A stretch of 64,000 nt of DNA from positions 10,448,503-10,512,502 of the forward strand of contig NW_019211455.1 in the NCBI RefSeq assembly GCF_002443255.2, written 5' to 3'. Source of the stretch: Varroa destructor. Taxonomy: Eukaryota > Arthropoda > Arachnida > Mesostigmata > Varroidae. How positions within the stretch are numbered: position 1 is the stretch's first letter; each line of letters opens with the position of its first letter. The notes under the pieces are model-generated. The model was not told the DNA's origin and ran no database searches. It worked only from the letters and a program-made list of their open reading frames with translations. This document shows positions 26,741 through 39,115 of this stretch, piece after piece. The translations under genes and the position numbers were made by a program.

Positions 26741-27139
26741 TGGAACGAAGGATTCTTCTTATTTGAGTAAAATATGGCGGATACATAGGGGCGACGCGTC
26801 AGATCCTATTTTCTCAGTACCAAAAGGAGGAACTCGAACACAAATTAGATTTGGTTTCACCAAAGATAACATAAAGTGGCAGAGGGAATTACAAGTGAAT
26901 AGAAAAATGTTCATGTGTTTTTTTGCTATTCTCTGAGATTAAACGTTAACCAAGTTCTGCCACAGGCACATCAATCCGCTTGTACACTACGAGTGGCAGG
27001 GTCAAGAAACAAATTAAAGGAGCCACTAGCTGCTATTGCGAAAACCTATTAGAACCCATATATTCAACATCCTTCAGTGTAAAACTGTTATTGACTAAAC
27101 TTAAATATGAACTAGCACTAGGGGGGTATTTATGATCAA

Positions 27140-27262
27140 CGAAACAAATGACCCTCATTCAAATTGCCATAAACAGAATGAGTCACCCGGACGCTTGGGT
27201 CCAGCTTGTTGAATATGGTCCAACAAAGAGCAGTTCAACCCAGCGTGCAGTCTGCAGTTGTG
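27140..27262 (-). pseudogene. Copy B exon 12 relic with stop codons
   Basis: RWVELLFVGPYSTSW aligns with RYIELFYAGFHRIVW of gene C. The next conserved Trp is replaced by TGA, and LILFMAI then a second stop matches LFFLMGT. Nucleotide similarity continues to the expected exon end. Confidence 0.45.
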
Positions 27263-28960
27263 AATACACAGTACAATGAATCGAAGAGAGTTATTATTAA
27301 CTCGGGACGAAAGTTTGCTGCAAGTAGTTCAGCGCATGATTGATCAACCTATGTGGCTTCTACAAAAAAAAGAGCTCAAATGCGGAAATCTCTATGAATC
27401 AGGTTCGTTTGACTATGGTCATCACGTGGCCACCATACAGCGGCAAAGTAACCGTTGTCGGTCAACTTGTGGCAATCCTTCAGGCTCGTTAGGATCTATA
27501 GGTAGGTTTTTTTAACATCCCGAACTCTTCCTCACATGTCGATTGAATTATAGCGTTTTCTTATCAAGACAAACCAACACAACAAAACGAGATTATTTAA
27601 TGATTTTTTGACATGTATAATTTAACAGTAGCTCTTTATGACGTTATATAGTTCTGTAGGCAACATAGCCGTCTTTAATTTACGAGATACTATTTAGTTC
27701 ACCATAGAAAGCCGCAGTAGAAGATTCCGGCAAACGTTCCAAGAGCGAAATCCCCGATGTTTGTAATGCAGCTCATCTGGGCTCCATTGCCGCATTTGTT
27801 AAAAGAAATAAAAAATATATATATAAAAACGTTGTCACCGTTTCCGAGAGATTCACTGACGAAACTAATCTTCAACTTACTCATTGTCAATTGATCTAAA
27901 CAGATTTGTTCCGTCACTGAAACATTCTTGATAAATGCACAAATGAATTTTCCAAATCTACGTACGTCTTTAGTAGGTGCACTAATGCAATCTTTAGAGT
28001 CTTTGTCAGCCGTCACGTATTGCTATGAGGTATAGCTAGTCGATTTAAAAATGTCGAGGGGTTACACTAGATTAAATGTGGTTCGGACGCTAGGTCTACA
28101 CTGGGCGGAACAATGTGGCGATTTTTACTACTACCGAATCGGATTGGTAATTAACGAAATATAAAATGTACAAATGGAATCTATTATCAAAAAATCGTGG
28201 AAAATTTCTTGCCATAATCCTGAACAGTTGAAGAGTATACGGCTGGCCAGAGCACCGATCGTACGAGCAGAACGAATTTATGCTCCCTGCCAGGTACCAA
28301 GGAAACTAGAAGGTATCACCATGATAGGTTTGCGTAAAATTGTGGTACGACTCTTTGAATACATCACTACTAACAGATTCTATGATGTTCAGAGTTCTCT
28401 CAGACTCACATTGTCCACAGCTAAAGACTAAAATAGATTAACACCAAAGTAATTTTACCCTTATTCTTGCTTGGTGCACTCATGTAATCTTTGAGAAGCT
28501 TACTTATCGTATCGTTGGACGTCTTACTATTATCATTGTATTGAAATGAGGGTAACATGCGTACGTAATAATGCGTTTAGTTTCCTAGCGCTCGATTGAA
28601 CAGTACCACTATGCTGAAGGTATCAATTATGACTTGGGCGTACCTAGTCTAATTACGCACCTCGACTGAAAAAAAGATGAAGCTTTCAAAGAAAAAAAAA
28701 AAAACTACCTATAATAATAGTTTTGCATGATCAGACGGGTTTAGATGCCATAGCAATACAAGTTTATTCGTTCGAAACATGTTTGCTTGTATCTCTATGT
28801 AGTAAAGTTCGTGATACGAGCTCTGGGAGTTGAGTCCGGCAACAGGAAATTCATTCACGGTCACCCATTTCTCGTTATTCATTTACCTAATTTATGCATC
28901 TGTGGTATCAGGACAATATTTTGTTATTGTCTACCGTAGTGCTACCGCCATAATCCTGAC

Positions 28961-29231
28961 CTTGCCTGGATAGAGTAGCGAATCTGGCAGGAGGATGAGA
29001 TTGGTTATGTATGTAAACACCCTCGACCGGTTTTTTTTCACAGAAGCCAATGATCCTTTGGAATAGCCGACCCGTATAGGTTCGGTGAGTCCAAGCATAC
29101 ACAAGAGACCCGAATAGAATTACTGAAGCACACGGTATTAGCAACCGGATATAGCGACACCTTATAATGAGCATGTAGGCGAACAAGGACCTTGACGAGC
29201 ATTTAACAGAAGATTGTGCATTAGGAGGAAT
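28961..29231 (-). pseudogene. Copy B exon 8: RYIRLLIPCASVILFG segment with two frameshifts
   Basis: The acceptor TTTCCACTAG|A opens SFLLMHNLLLNARQGP, matching GFLFTRGLISYKGP. A deletion then shifts the frame. RCRYIRLLIPCASVILFG follows, matching RRYVRLTVPSAAVILFG. An eight-A run after FCEK shifts the frame again. Past it, NRSRVFTYITNLI resumes and matches NWWRIFALANNF. The exon ends at GGCAAG|GTCAGG. Confidence 0.65.
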
Positions 29232-29599
29232 CTAGTGGAAACAATTAGAAAATATAAGTTATCACTACGATCCATTCCAGTTCCGTGCGGGTGATGAAGC
29301 AAATCGAGTGTTAAAATGATCGGCTAATCCTTAGCGGAAACGGCGGTTCCATACTTAATATGATAAGGAATTGATCCACCTGTGCATAAACGAATCGTAT
29401 TCAAATAGTACCTGATAATGCCCAAGCAGCTTCGCTTGAGAGCGACACGAGTCGAATTTGTGCTGCTAAGCTGTGTACGGCTTTTACATGAACATCCGGA
29501 CTGATACAAGTAAATAAAAAACAAAAGTCTGTTCGTTTTACTTCATTTTGTAATCGTTAGCGTAGGGTAGAGGGATGCATAGTGCTTTACTCGATAAGA

Positions 29600-29757
29600 A
29601 AAACTTGATAACAAATTAGTCGTTTTCGAAGACCCAAACTCGTGCTTAGCGTTCACTTTAGCTCCGTTGAGAAATCCAAGCGAGATAATATTCTCTCCCA
29701 AAGGCACTACGAGATCTTTGTGATTCGTTAGCAATGAAAATACGCACTTTACCTGAC
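29600..29757 (-). pseudogene. Copy B exon 6: start of the acyltransferase domain
   Basis: The acceptor AATTGCAG|GT and phase 1 entry match gene C. CVFSLLTNHKDL, then ISLGFLNGAKV, aligns with CVFSLISNNKHL and LAFLNGVKA. The following FWIVLGHTY motif is lost through a frameshift, so the conserved His is missing. Confidence 0.6.
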
Positions 29758-32700
29758 CTGCAATTAACCCGAAGTAGCCATCCCTTCTTTTGTTATCGTC
29801 TAGAGAAAAGTTTTTTTGTTTATCAAATTGTCTCGTATCATATCCAGTATTACGCTTGATATTAGCGTCTATATCAGTACAGAAACCTTTTTCATCGTCA
29901 TTCAACTTTGCATTCGTCTAAATTATCCGTTCTTATCCTTTCATGTCAAACGAAACATAACAATAATAAGCCGACAGATAAATTGTGTAGTTTAAAGGAA
30001 CGTTATAGGAACCGAATAGGTTTAACGACCTTCTCACTGGCCTGTCGAAACGGAAACGTATGTCGTACTTGATTCCATCCATCTTTGCGTTTCGGACAAC
30101 GAGGCTGAGTATCCAGTGCAACAAAGGTATGCCTGCGAACGTAAACCTAACGATAAGCCTTAACATATAACTGTACAGTATGAACAATGGCTCTAATTAT
30201 CTTAGCAACATACTGTATATGGCCACCAGCAATTATGTAGGTGGAATATGAAAACACCTCTTGCGATTTCAACGATAAGCGTAATATTAGGTTGGTAATT
30301 GAGTCTATTTATCAACAAATGAACTAAATAGTTTTCATCACTGAGTCTGCGGCTTTATCCCTTCTATGACACGTTTCAATACCTCAAAGTAGCGTGACTT
30401 TGAAGATCTGCCAGAAGCTCTATATGGAGAAAATTATCATTCAGCGAAGCCAAAAAGTAGAACGTCCTTCATCACCCTCTTATTCATTCTATCCTCACGG
30501 TCAGTCGAGCCAGAGCCAGGCGTATTGTTTCCTGTTCGTCTTCGTCTTCTAGAGTATTGCACCTCCCCACGTTAGCTTCAGTCTAATTGAGTACAAGTGG
30601 AAAGCGCCGACTTAATTACATCTTAATTACGTAGAAATAATATGTTATATAAAACTACGCCGGTTTCTAAATATTGTAGTACTTCGACGACGACGCTGTG
30701 TGTAGGGCACCTAACTCGCAACCTAATGAAAGGTTCCCAGTTGAAGGACGGTGATTTACATAAATTATCTGAGCGTTGTCAGTACTACTACACATTTAAC
30801 GAGCGCATATATCATTACACCCCCTACTTTTAACAAATTAGCGCGTGTCACTGACAGTGTTTTTTTTAATACCGAGGAGTTACTATCGGGTATTATTTAG
30901 GGGGTTACTGAAGCTAGCGACACCTAAGTTCGACGCTGGGCGTAAATACACTTCGTTTTATGCTGGGGGCCAGCCGTTTACACTGACGCTAGACAATAAT
31001 GCTGGGCACTGATTCGGTCATTAAGAACTTGTCAACTGAACCATTTTTGTTCGGCGGAAAAAAGGACGATTTGGCACTAGGGCACGAAGAATACAAATTG
31101 AAAGAAAAGAGGATCTTCAATGAAAGCTGTAGTACTGGCGGGAATCTCATAGAGATTTAGTTGACCCAAGCCCAGTTTCATGCCACGTTGATATCTGATG
31201 GATTGTTACGTACGATCGTTTAGTCCGACAATTCACTTTATTTAGCTCGTTTCAGTACGCCTGATAATTCTTCCGTCCTGCAGGTGGTGGAATACAGATG
31301 TCTACCGTTAAAAAATGTCGTCCTCATCAACAGGTGTTCCTTCTATAGCAGGCTAAGAATTATGAGTATATATATTGTTAGTGTTGTCCGTAATCCACTC
31401 AATTGTAGATTTTGCAGCGTGAAGTGAAGCTTCCAGCAGAACGTATAGTCATATTCTTGGATTCCTGGTATGGTTATCTACGACGTGCACAGTGGAAAAA
31501 CAAAAAACCGTTCCATTGAACACCGACAATGGAGTAAAGCAATATGATTCAATAATCCGCCCTTGACCAAATAACCATAATACACAAGATACTAGCCAGG
31601 TGCGCTACAACAGGTATTTATTATCACCAATAGTATTCTTGAACAATAATTGTAATGTTAATTAACAATTTTTTATTACATACATATATATATATATTAG
31701 AACCCAACAGAAGCCCAACCAGAATATAACCACAGACGTTTTTGTTCGAAGTGCCCGCCGCTATTGCTTACTATAGTCCGCGGGCAGCTGTTCATAAACA
31801 AAGGTCTCAAAGGGCTAAGAAAAGATTAAAACTATCAGCAGTTTAACTTGTCTGTATTAGATAAGATGCCAAGGTCTCCATGATGGTGTGGTGGTAACCT
31901 GGTTGTTCGTTAAACCTAAAAATATGGAACGTGGCTTAGGTTAGAAACTGGGCATAGATACACTGTTTCGTGCTCGGAGCTAGACATGTGAAGCAATGCC
32001 CAACGACCGTACGGACACAAAAGGTCAAAACATTTATCTATTTAGATAAAACGTTAAAAAAATGAACGTGTTTTCAATGAAAAAAAAAAGCACTTATTAT
32101 CGGTTGATTACATAGAAGCTGACAAAAAATGACTTCCAGCCGGTAGTTCTCTGTGGTGTTAGGTCAGCCCTCTATTTATTATGTGTGACAGTGAATTGCG
32201 GTTGTAGTTACGGGAACGTGAGGCCACTTAATGCGTTTTCAATCGTGCTTGCCTCACAAATATAACTATAAAAATTATACGCCCTTTAATAAAAGGGCAT
32301 CCAAAAGGTCGGGTTAGACTCCTGACTGGAGTTAGATCGATACATATATACAATAGTTATAAGTAAATTGTGCATAGAAGCGTCGAACAGAAAAATAGCT
32401 GATAATGCAAGAGGTGCACAACATGCGATTGGCCTCAAGTAATCCGTTCAGCCTTCCATCCTATTGTCTATTGAACGAAAACGTTGGCTGCTTATCATAA
32501 GCATGCAAAAACATGCCTTCATATCTCTATTTGCACTTGTTTTGAGGGTAGGTTGAGAAACAGCGGACATTTCCCTCTAATCAGATTTTTTGTAATGGAC
32601 ACATTGGCCATAATGGCTGGAAGCATTCATAGAAATGTACAACAAACCCGGCAATATTATTCCGTTACTCGTCAGAAATATGAACGAAACTTCGTAGCGT

Positions 32701-35386
32701 CACAACCAGCTGCAAATACAACGGGGTCAAATATGTATGTAAATTTTATCATTTTTTTTTTTTAATTTCAAAGCAAACAACGTAAAATTGGCAAAAGAAT
32801 ATTGATTGTTAAAAATAATTATAATAAACACGTGTTTCAAAAAAAAAACTTGGAACTTGGATTAGTAAAACTGGTCTTGTTTGCAAGCGTTACTAACACA
32901 TTGTCATGAATCAATTTTAAGGCGCAGCCTAATAATTTGAGTCAATACAATTTAACTGCGATACCTCACGCTTACGTATCGCGTCAGGTATCGCAGCGAA
33001 TATTAGTAATAACGTTAGTTCAGCACCAGTCTCTTCTCATCATTTACGCCAGAACTTCTCGTGAATTTCATCATAAATCAATTATAAAATAGAACTTATT
33101 TAAGTGTTCGTATCTTCCCACCATGCACCTCGGCCTTCGCGTTCATCAAAGTTTAGGAGCATCGTGCTGTTACCTTCACGTTCATAACGACGTCGACTGC
33201 TTCGGAGTGAATTTGTTCATTACAAAGCTAATTATTTGCTGAGTATCATCTTTAGATTTTTTGGCCTTAGCTGCCACATTATTTATACATACTAGTTCCA
33301 AAAGGATTGCTAAACATATAGAATAGAGAAAAGACGTCTGCACTATTTTTGCATTCAGCCGTCTATTAAAATTCTTATGTAAAAACTAATTGTGGATACC
33401 GGCAATAATCTAGTGATACAATGGGTAGCGTCAAGCGTTGTTCAGTGTCGCAGTTGATTCCGTCGTCTGTGCCAGCCTTACGGACACAGGACCTCTCTTG
33501 CTTTCGCAGATGGTCCTAATCAACACAGGACGGTTCATGTGTCCTCGAGAACAACCGGCTCAGCTTCTCTATCCGTTCAATTTTTAACGAAACCTTTAAT
33601 CTGATGAGTCAGACATAACCATAAATAGTAGTTCCTGCATAAAAGGTCTGCTGCTTCTGTAGACAGATTTACCTCATTCAGGGCAGGATATATACAATAT
33701 GTTATGAGTTATTGTACGTATATTTCACATTGGCCAACAGCCGGCTTAAACTACGACAGTGGCCAGGATTTCGAAGTGACCATTCCACCTGAAGGGAGAC
33801 CCGGTTATCATAGTAGTTCTCCCTAACGTGGCATTCGAACCTAGGATTAAACTAACTTTTGCTAATATTTTGACATCCTTATAGCATAAAAATGCAAGGC
33901 TAACAGTCTTATATAATTTTGTTCCACAAAGAAAAATCTCTGGAATGGAATTTCATGATTTATTATCTCATATTTTATGCGATAATTCTGACCGTTTCGG
34001 GTCGTCTTGACAGCAAATCTACACTTACAAGTTTACCTTTGCCTTTGTCCTACTCGGGTGTAAAGAACACGTTAGAAATCAGTTTTGGTTGCCATATCTA
34101 ATTGACTAGCAAGCTACCGTTGGTTATATAACTTTCTTGCGTTGTGACATAGTAGCTAAAGTGTAGCTTATCTTTGTCGTCTAGAACGTCTAGCCGCTGG
34201 CTTTCTATCACATATAAGATGCTTAGATTTTGTCTGACGTCTAAACGCGTTTTATTTGGCCTGCTGCTGAAAACATTTTTGAAGTCTATCTACATTTTGA
34301 TCTGTGGAGCCCATTGCCATGGGCGTGTTTGCATTTTAGCGTTACCGGGATGGATATTCAACAGCATCTTTTGCTAGCCACTGATAAAATGAGGTTGGTT
34401 CAACCGTCTGCTTTTGGGTTTGGATTAAAATGTACGAGACAAAATTTTTTTAAGAAACCTCATACAGAAACATGTTGTTCTTGTTTATCCCTTTCACCTT
34501 TCGAAAGCTTAAACACATTTTAGGCAAAACTCTAAGGCATTCTGCAATATATCCTATGATAATGTTGAGTGCAAATTGCTACTTATCCAGATGTTGTCAC
34601 ATCGATGTTGCCGGTATTGTACTCTAACCCAACGTGACATATACGGGTGTAAAGTTTCCCTATAACCCAGATTGTGGACTGCCAGAAATCCTTTATATGA
34701 GAAAAAATTATTTTAGCTGGGCTCTAAAATCAACCAACAAAGGTTTCAATTCTAAATAGTGCATTTGTGTGAAGGTAATATTCATGAAGCTTCGGGTGAA
34801 GAAACGCCAGTTGCAGACAGAAACGATTTATTATAATTATTAACGATTATTTTCGAGGCGAATTTGGCCTGGCCCATTGGAATGCCATGCTTTGCAAGGT
34901 GGCCCGAGCTGGAGAGCTGAGGACATACTCCAGGTAAGTTGAGTGATTCTAAACAATGGAATTGCCGAACTTGAGCCCTCCCGTTAAGCACACCACGGGT
35001 CGTCTAGACGACGATCAAAGTCTGTTACTGTTCCCAGTAGTCTAAGATAGAGCTAAATCAAGAAGCAAAATCCCTAGACCTTTCTCTAAGTGCTAACGGT
35101 CTTGTCCTACTTACTATTACTACTACAAGAATTATTATGATATTATCACGAGAGACGTCGATGAATTCTGAGTCAAAAGATTCAAACAATGAAATTACGT
35201 TGCGAAACCTTTTAGACTCGGAGATAGGCAAATTGGATGCTTCAATTCGCCTAGTCAACCTAGCTAGGCACAACCTAAGAACACTAAAAGGACAATCATT
35301 TGACAAAATACGCCAACCTGTTTAGGATCTGCGTAGGTTTTCTTTAAAAACAGCGTTAAGCTTTTAGTTTGGAAGTTGACCTTCAT

Positions 35387-35510
35387 GCATCGCACAGGCT
35401 GGGGGAACAGAGGGAACACCTCATGGTAAATTTAGTACAGCGTGTTCTACCGAGCGAGGCTAGCCCACCTTGAAGGCTCCTCGTTGAACTTTTACGTTTA
35501 TCGCAGAAAC
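35387..35510 (-). pseudogene. Copy B exon 2: NRF domain (SLQGGLASLG)
   Basis: After the acceptor CGAGTAG|GT the frame reads KSSTRSLQGGLASLGRTRC. It fits the general NRF-domain pattern of Lys, then LxxGxLASLG, then Cys. It looks closer to the family consensus than exon 2 of gene C does. The end of the exon is uncertain. Confidence 0.45.
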
Positions 35511-36494
35511 CTACTCGTCTTTTTGCATTGAGTACTATTGTTAAAGGTGCAATAGTTCGATTCAAAAGAAACAGAGGCCTCTTAACATTTCATCTACGAC
35601 TACATGAGATATTCCGACCCAAATTTCTATCAAATTGATGCGATGACTAATCCCGCTTGAAAAGGGAGTAGGCGAAGTAACGGTTGCATCATGCTTCAGA
35701 CATGATGCCTTACTATTTTATCTGTCATATGTCCGGTTAGCACGGGTCAGGGGTGCATTGCAATTGACCACGTTGGGAAGTACTCGATAGTCGGAAATGA
35801 CTCTGCTGCCCCCCGGTTTCTTCTTTTAATCTATTAGCGCACTTCGGCCCTGTAAATTAATATTTTAGTATAATTGGCATTTATTTTAGCTGCCAAACAA
35901 GCATCGAACGTTTTTCACAGAATGTCATGTAACATAGTCTACTGTTTACTGAACAGAGTTGATAAAAATTAAAAAAAAAAGTGTTAACGCTTCGCTATAT
36001 TTGTCCAGCTAATCACCGATAGAAATACATTCTTATTATGGCTATTGATAGTGACATATTATATTTAAAGATTTAGCAGAGTGGCCGACATATGCAAAGC
36101 ATGCTATTTGTTGGATGTATGCATATTGCTGGGTGATCACTCGTACAGCGCGCGAAAAAAACGCGCGAAACACATACATTTAATGATCATATTCACGCGT
36201 ACGTACTTCTATAACACACAAGACTTAATCTGTTGGGCCTATCCAAAGTTATAGAATAGCGGTCAGTAAAGACAAAGAGTTTCATCTATTGTGCCCAACT
36301 GTTCCCGTTGTAGTCGAACTATTATTCCTTTTGCCACAGTTGACAGCGTTTTACCATAGTCTTTCCTTGGGTGCCTAGACATTTAAAGGGGACAATATAA
36401 AAGTCGATATGTTGAAAACAAGAGGTGAAATATAGTAAGAGAAAAGCGGCAATAAGTTGATACACCAATGCTTCCAGCATCAAGGTTTGAAGCT

Positions 36495-37398
36495 CTACTT
36501 AAAAAAATTGAGCTCTGGATGGTAATGAGCGGACAGCAAACACCCAAATAAACAACGAACTGTTTGTTTTCCTAAGCTTGCCTTGGACTTTACTTCATTT
36601 GTTAGGTTGACGACCGCAGTCTCTGATGGTCCGAAACGAAGATCATTTAGCTGACTCAGTGGCGCCTCGGCCACCATATGGAGCCGATGGGCAAGCACCA
36701 ATCTCTTTAAATAGTTGCCACTTACCATGTATATCTGAAATAAATATAATGTTACAGATAAGATGCTTGGAGTTACAGTTCAATATTTAAGTTACCCCAC
36801 TAGGCCTGACTCCTTCGCTCGACTATAAAACGGTACTCGTCCATCTGTATTAAAATCAATCTCAAAAACAAACTTTGTTTAGATAACATATGTTGAATAG
36901 CTAGCAGCCACTTACCAATCGTAGGTTTGCGAACGAATAGGATAGCAACAATGCCGACTTAAGGGGGTTCATCAGCGGAACGCGTACCAGATATGCACAA
37001 AAGGAAAGTCGCCCAAAAAAGACGAAAGGTTGCATTGACAAAATATTCGACCGCCACTCTGAAATAGTTATGTTGTTTCTCTTGGCCAGGAGTGCCATGC
37101 TGTATCTCGTTCTCAGAACTCGTAAAATATAGCTGTGAGAGGTGCTCGTGCTCGACCTCGTAACTGTCACGCATCCTCAAGACATATCCTTTCGGCATTG
37201 TGGTCCATGGCATTTGGCTACACATATTCTTGCAACTATTACTGACAAGAGAAAAAAACCAAGAGCTAATATAATCGAAGTAAGAACCTTGAAATCCTGA
37301 CCATTAGCCAACCCACGCAAGAGACTAGAGTATACGACGCTAATTGTCATAAAGCAAATCAGTTCAACATAGAAGCTGTAGTCGTGCAAAAAGTAGCT
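36495..37398 (-). pseudogene. NRF-6-like copy D: duplicate of the last three exons only
   Basis: The exons are 37398-37171, 37058-36916 and 36734-36495. They correspond to exons 12, 13 and 14 of gene C. The middle exon has exactly the same length (143 nt) and phases. It reads FVFFGRLSFCAYLVRVPL against FVVLGRLSFSTYLIHVPL, so the conserved His of YLxH has become Arg. The last exon is intact (GNYLKRLVLAHRLHMVAEAP) and ends at TAG. The first opens at CCCCAG|AGC in phase 0 and is readable (ELICFMTISVVYSSLL). It then needs a frame change, or meets a TGA, before RM|C at its donor AGGATGC|GTGACAG. No exons 1-11 of this copy were found. It could be a dead end-duplication or, less likely, an alternative 3' end for gene C. 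Confidence 0.6.
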
Positions 37399-38705
37399 CT
37401 GGGGAATGAAGCATAATGATTATGCCGATGCAGATTTCAGAAGATGGCCGCCGTAAGATTTGCGGATTGAGACGGATTGAGCAGATGTGTAAATCGTAAT
37501 TTGGCCAAACGATATATATATATATGTGGAAACTATCCTCGTAAAATTTGCGTTTCGTTTTTAACAATTTGATAATTCATGAAGCATTTGCCTTGGTTAA
37601 ATCGCTAGTAAAAGTCCTTTCAATGACACTTACTACGCGATGAGTACGAGTTAATAACTTAAATGGATGAGTGATTAGGTATGTTGTCGAAAATGCTAGC
37701 TTTGTAGGTCGCCACGACGATTTACGTTAGTTACGTAAAATATTTCCTTTGGCCGACCCCCAGCCGGGCACACTTCGCTGCTTGAAAGTTGTAAGACACT
37801 GCTACACGACGGACACACGCTCAACCCCGTGCCCACCCATCGTCCGCATATGGCTCTCCGGCATTACTGGCATATTGGTAGGTCGACCTATTTATGAAGC
37901 TATTTGAAAGGGTACCTCTCTACTGGTTCAGAAGCTAATTCACCGTTGTTCGTAAATTCAAATCATAATGCCCATCCTTCCAATAAACAGTTGCCGATTC
38001 CAAAAAAAAAAATTATTTATTTGTAAGTTTCAATGTATCTCTCACGTGAGTTACTATGCGTCATTTGAATGTTAGCTGTTATGATTTTTATGAAGAATGT
38101 TATTAAAGGAAAGCGAACGCTACAGATGCCGAACAACAATTGACCTAATATTTACACCGACAAAAACGCGACAGCCATTTTCTAATAACAATAATAAGTC
38201 CATTGACATCTCCACTGATGCTCCTTGCACGGATTTCAGTCAGAAGTTCGAATGGGACACGTTGATGCCAATCGGAGAAGATGATTGCTTCCAGATGTAT
38301 ATAAGATATTCTTCCCTCGATGTATACAAGCTTGGGTTGTTAAAGAAAAAACTTTGCGTATGTATTTTTTAGGTATTTCATTTATTGGCATCAGGCCTAC
38401 ACGCTTAAGGCCAAGCTAGGTCACTTGTTGTGCCGTTATACTTATGTCCCAAAAACTAATTTAACACTACAAGCATGAAGGCACTAAACACGCTCTTTAG
38501 AGACCTTGTAAAGGAACGCGTATAACTGAAATTCTCTATTACCAACTCTGCACCGTTGCACAGATCGCCAATACGTTGCTTTCAAATATCATGTGACGAG
38601 CAGACGACTCGTGAAAGAAGCACTTTGTTTACTCTAGTATTTGCAGACGGTTAACCCTAGCTAGTTGCACAGAAGGAATGAAGGGAAAGGCATGACAAAC
38701 GCGGA

Positions 38706-38711
38706 TTTATT
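38706..38711 (-). promoter_or_regulatory. Candidate polyadenylation signal of gene C
   Basis: AATAAA on the minus strand lies about 410 nt after the stop codon. I noticed no closer AATAAA. The distance is plausible for a 3' UTR but is not proof. Confidence 0.3.
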
Positions 38712-39115
38712 CGTTACGGATAAAAATGTAACGTGTTACACATCATGTTACATTTACTGACTGCACACATCTCCATTAATGATCCAGACTGACACAAAAT
38801 CTGTATCGTTTTTCACTCAGAGATCGTAGTTTGGTAATTGCATTAAGTATATTCATGGTAAAGCTAGAAACTTAATGCAATAGGGTAATTTGATGCACTT
38901 ATCGAAGCGGATGAAGAAGAGAGCGATGATGTTGTAAATGGACAGACTTCCTTACAGGAGAATCTCCACTCTGACAAAAATACACACAGAGTTGATGTCG
39001 TTTACAGATTTTGTGTCGATCTTTTCACATGTATAGGATATAAAAGTTAGGCTTCAAGGTATCTTATTCAATTTTCCACTTTCGATGTATTGACAATGCA
39101 TATACAAGGGTATTA

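Larger units (their letters stand above)
26160..35510 (-). pseudogene. NRF-6-like acyltransferase, copy B (heavily decayed)
   Basis: This is a second relic in the same orientation. Recognisable segments appear in the order of gene C: exon 2 (35510-35387), exon 6 (29757 to about 29600), exon 8 (29231-28961), exon 9 (about 28822-28743), exon 11 (about 27777-27703), exon 12 (about 27262-27140), exon 13 (26740-26623) and exon 14 (26432 to about 26160). Lesions include frameshifts in exons 6, 8, 13 and 14, in-frame stops in exons 12 and 13, and a small deletion in exon 13. The signal exon 1 was not found. A weak exon 3-like PGVCPQLSSS lies near 34.9 kb. Functional expression is very unlikely. Confidence 0.6.

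Noticed and set aside
27276..27515. Plus-strand frame with SGK-like residues, thought of as an ABC-transporter piece
   Set aside because: No Walker context on inspection, and it lies next to the minus-strand exon 12 relic of copy B.
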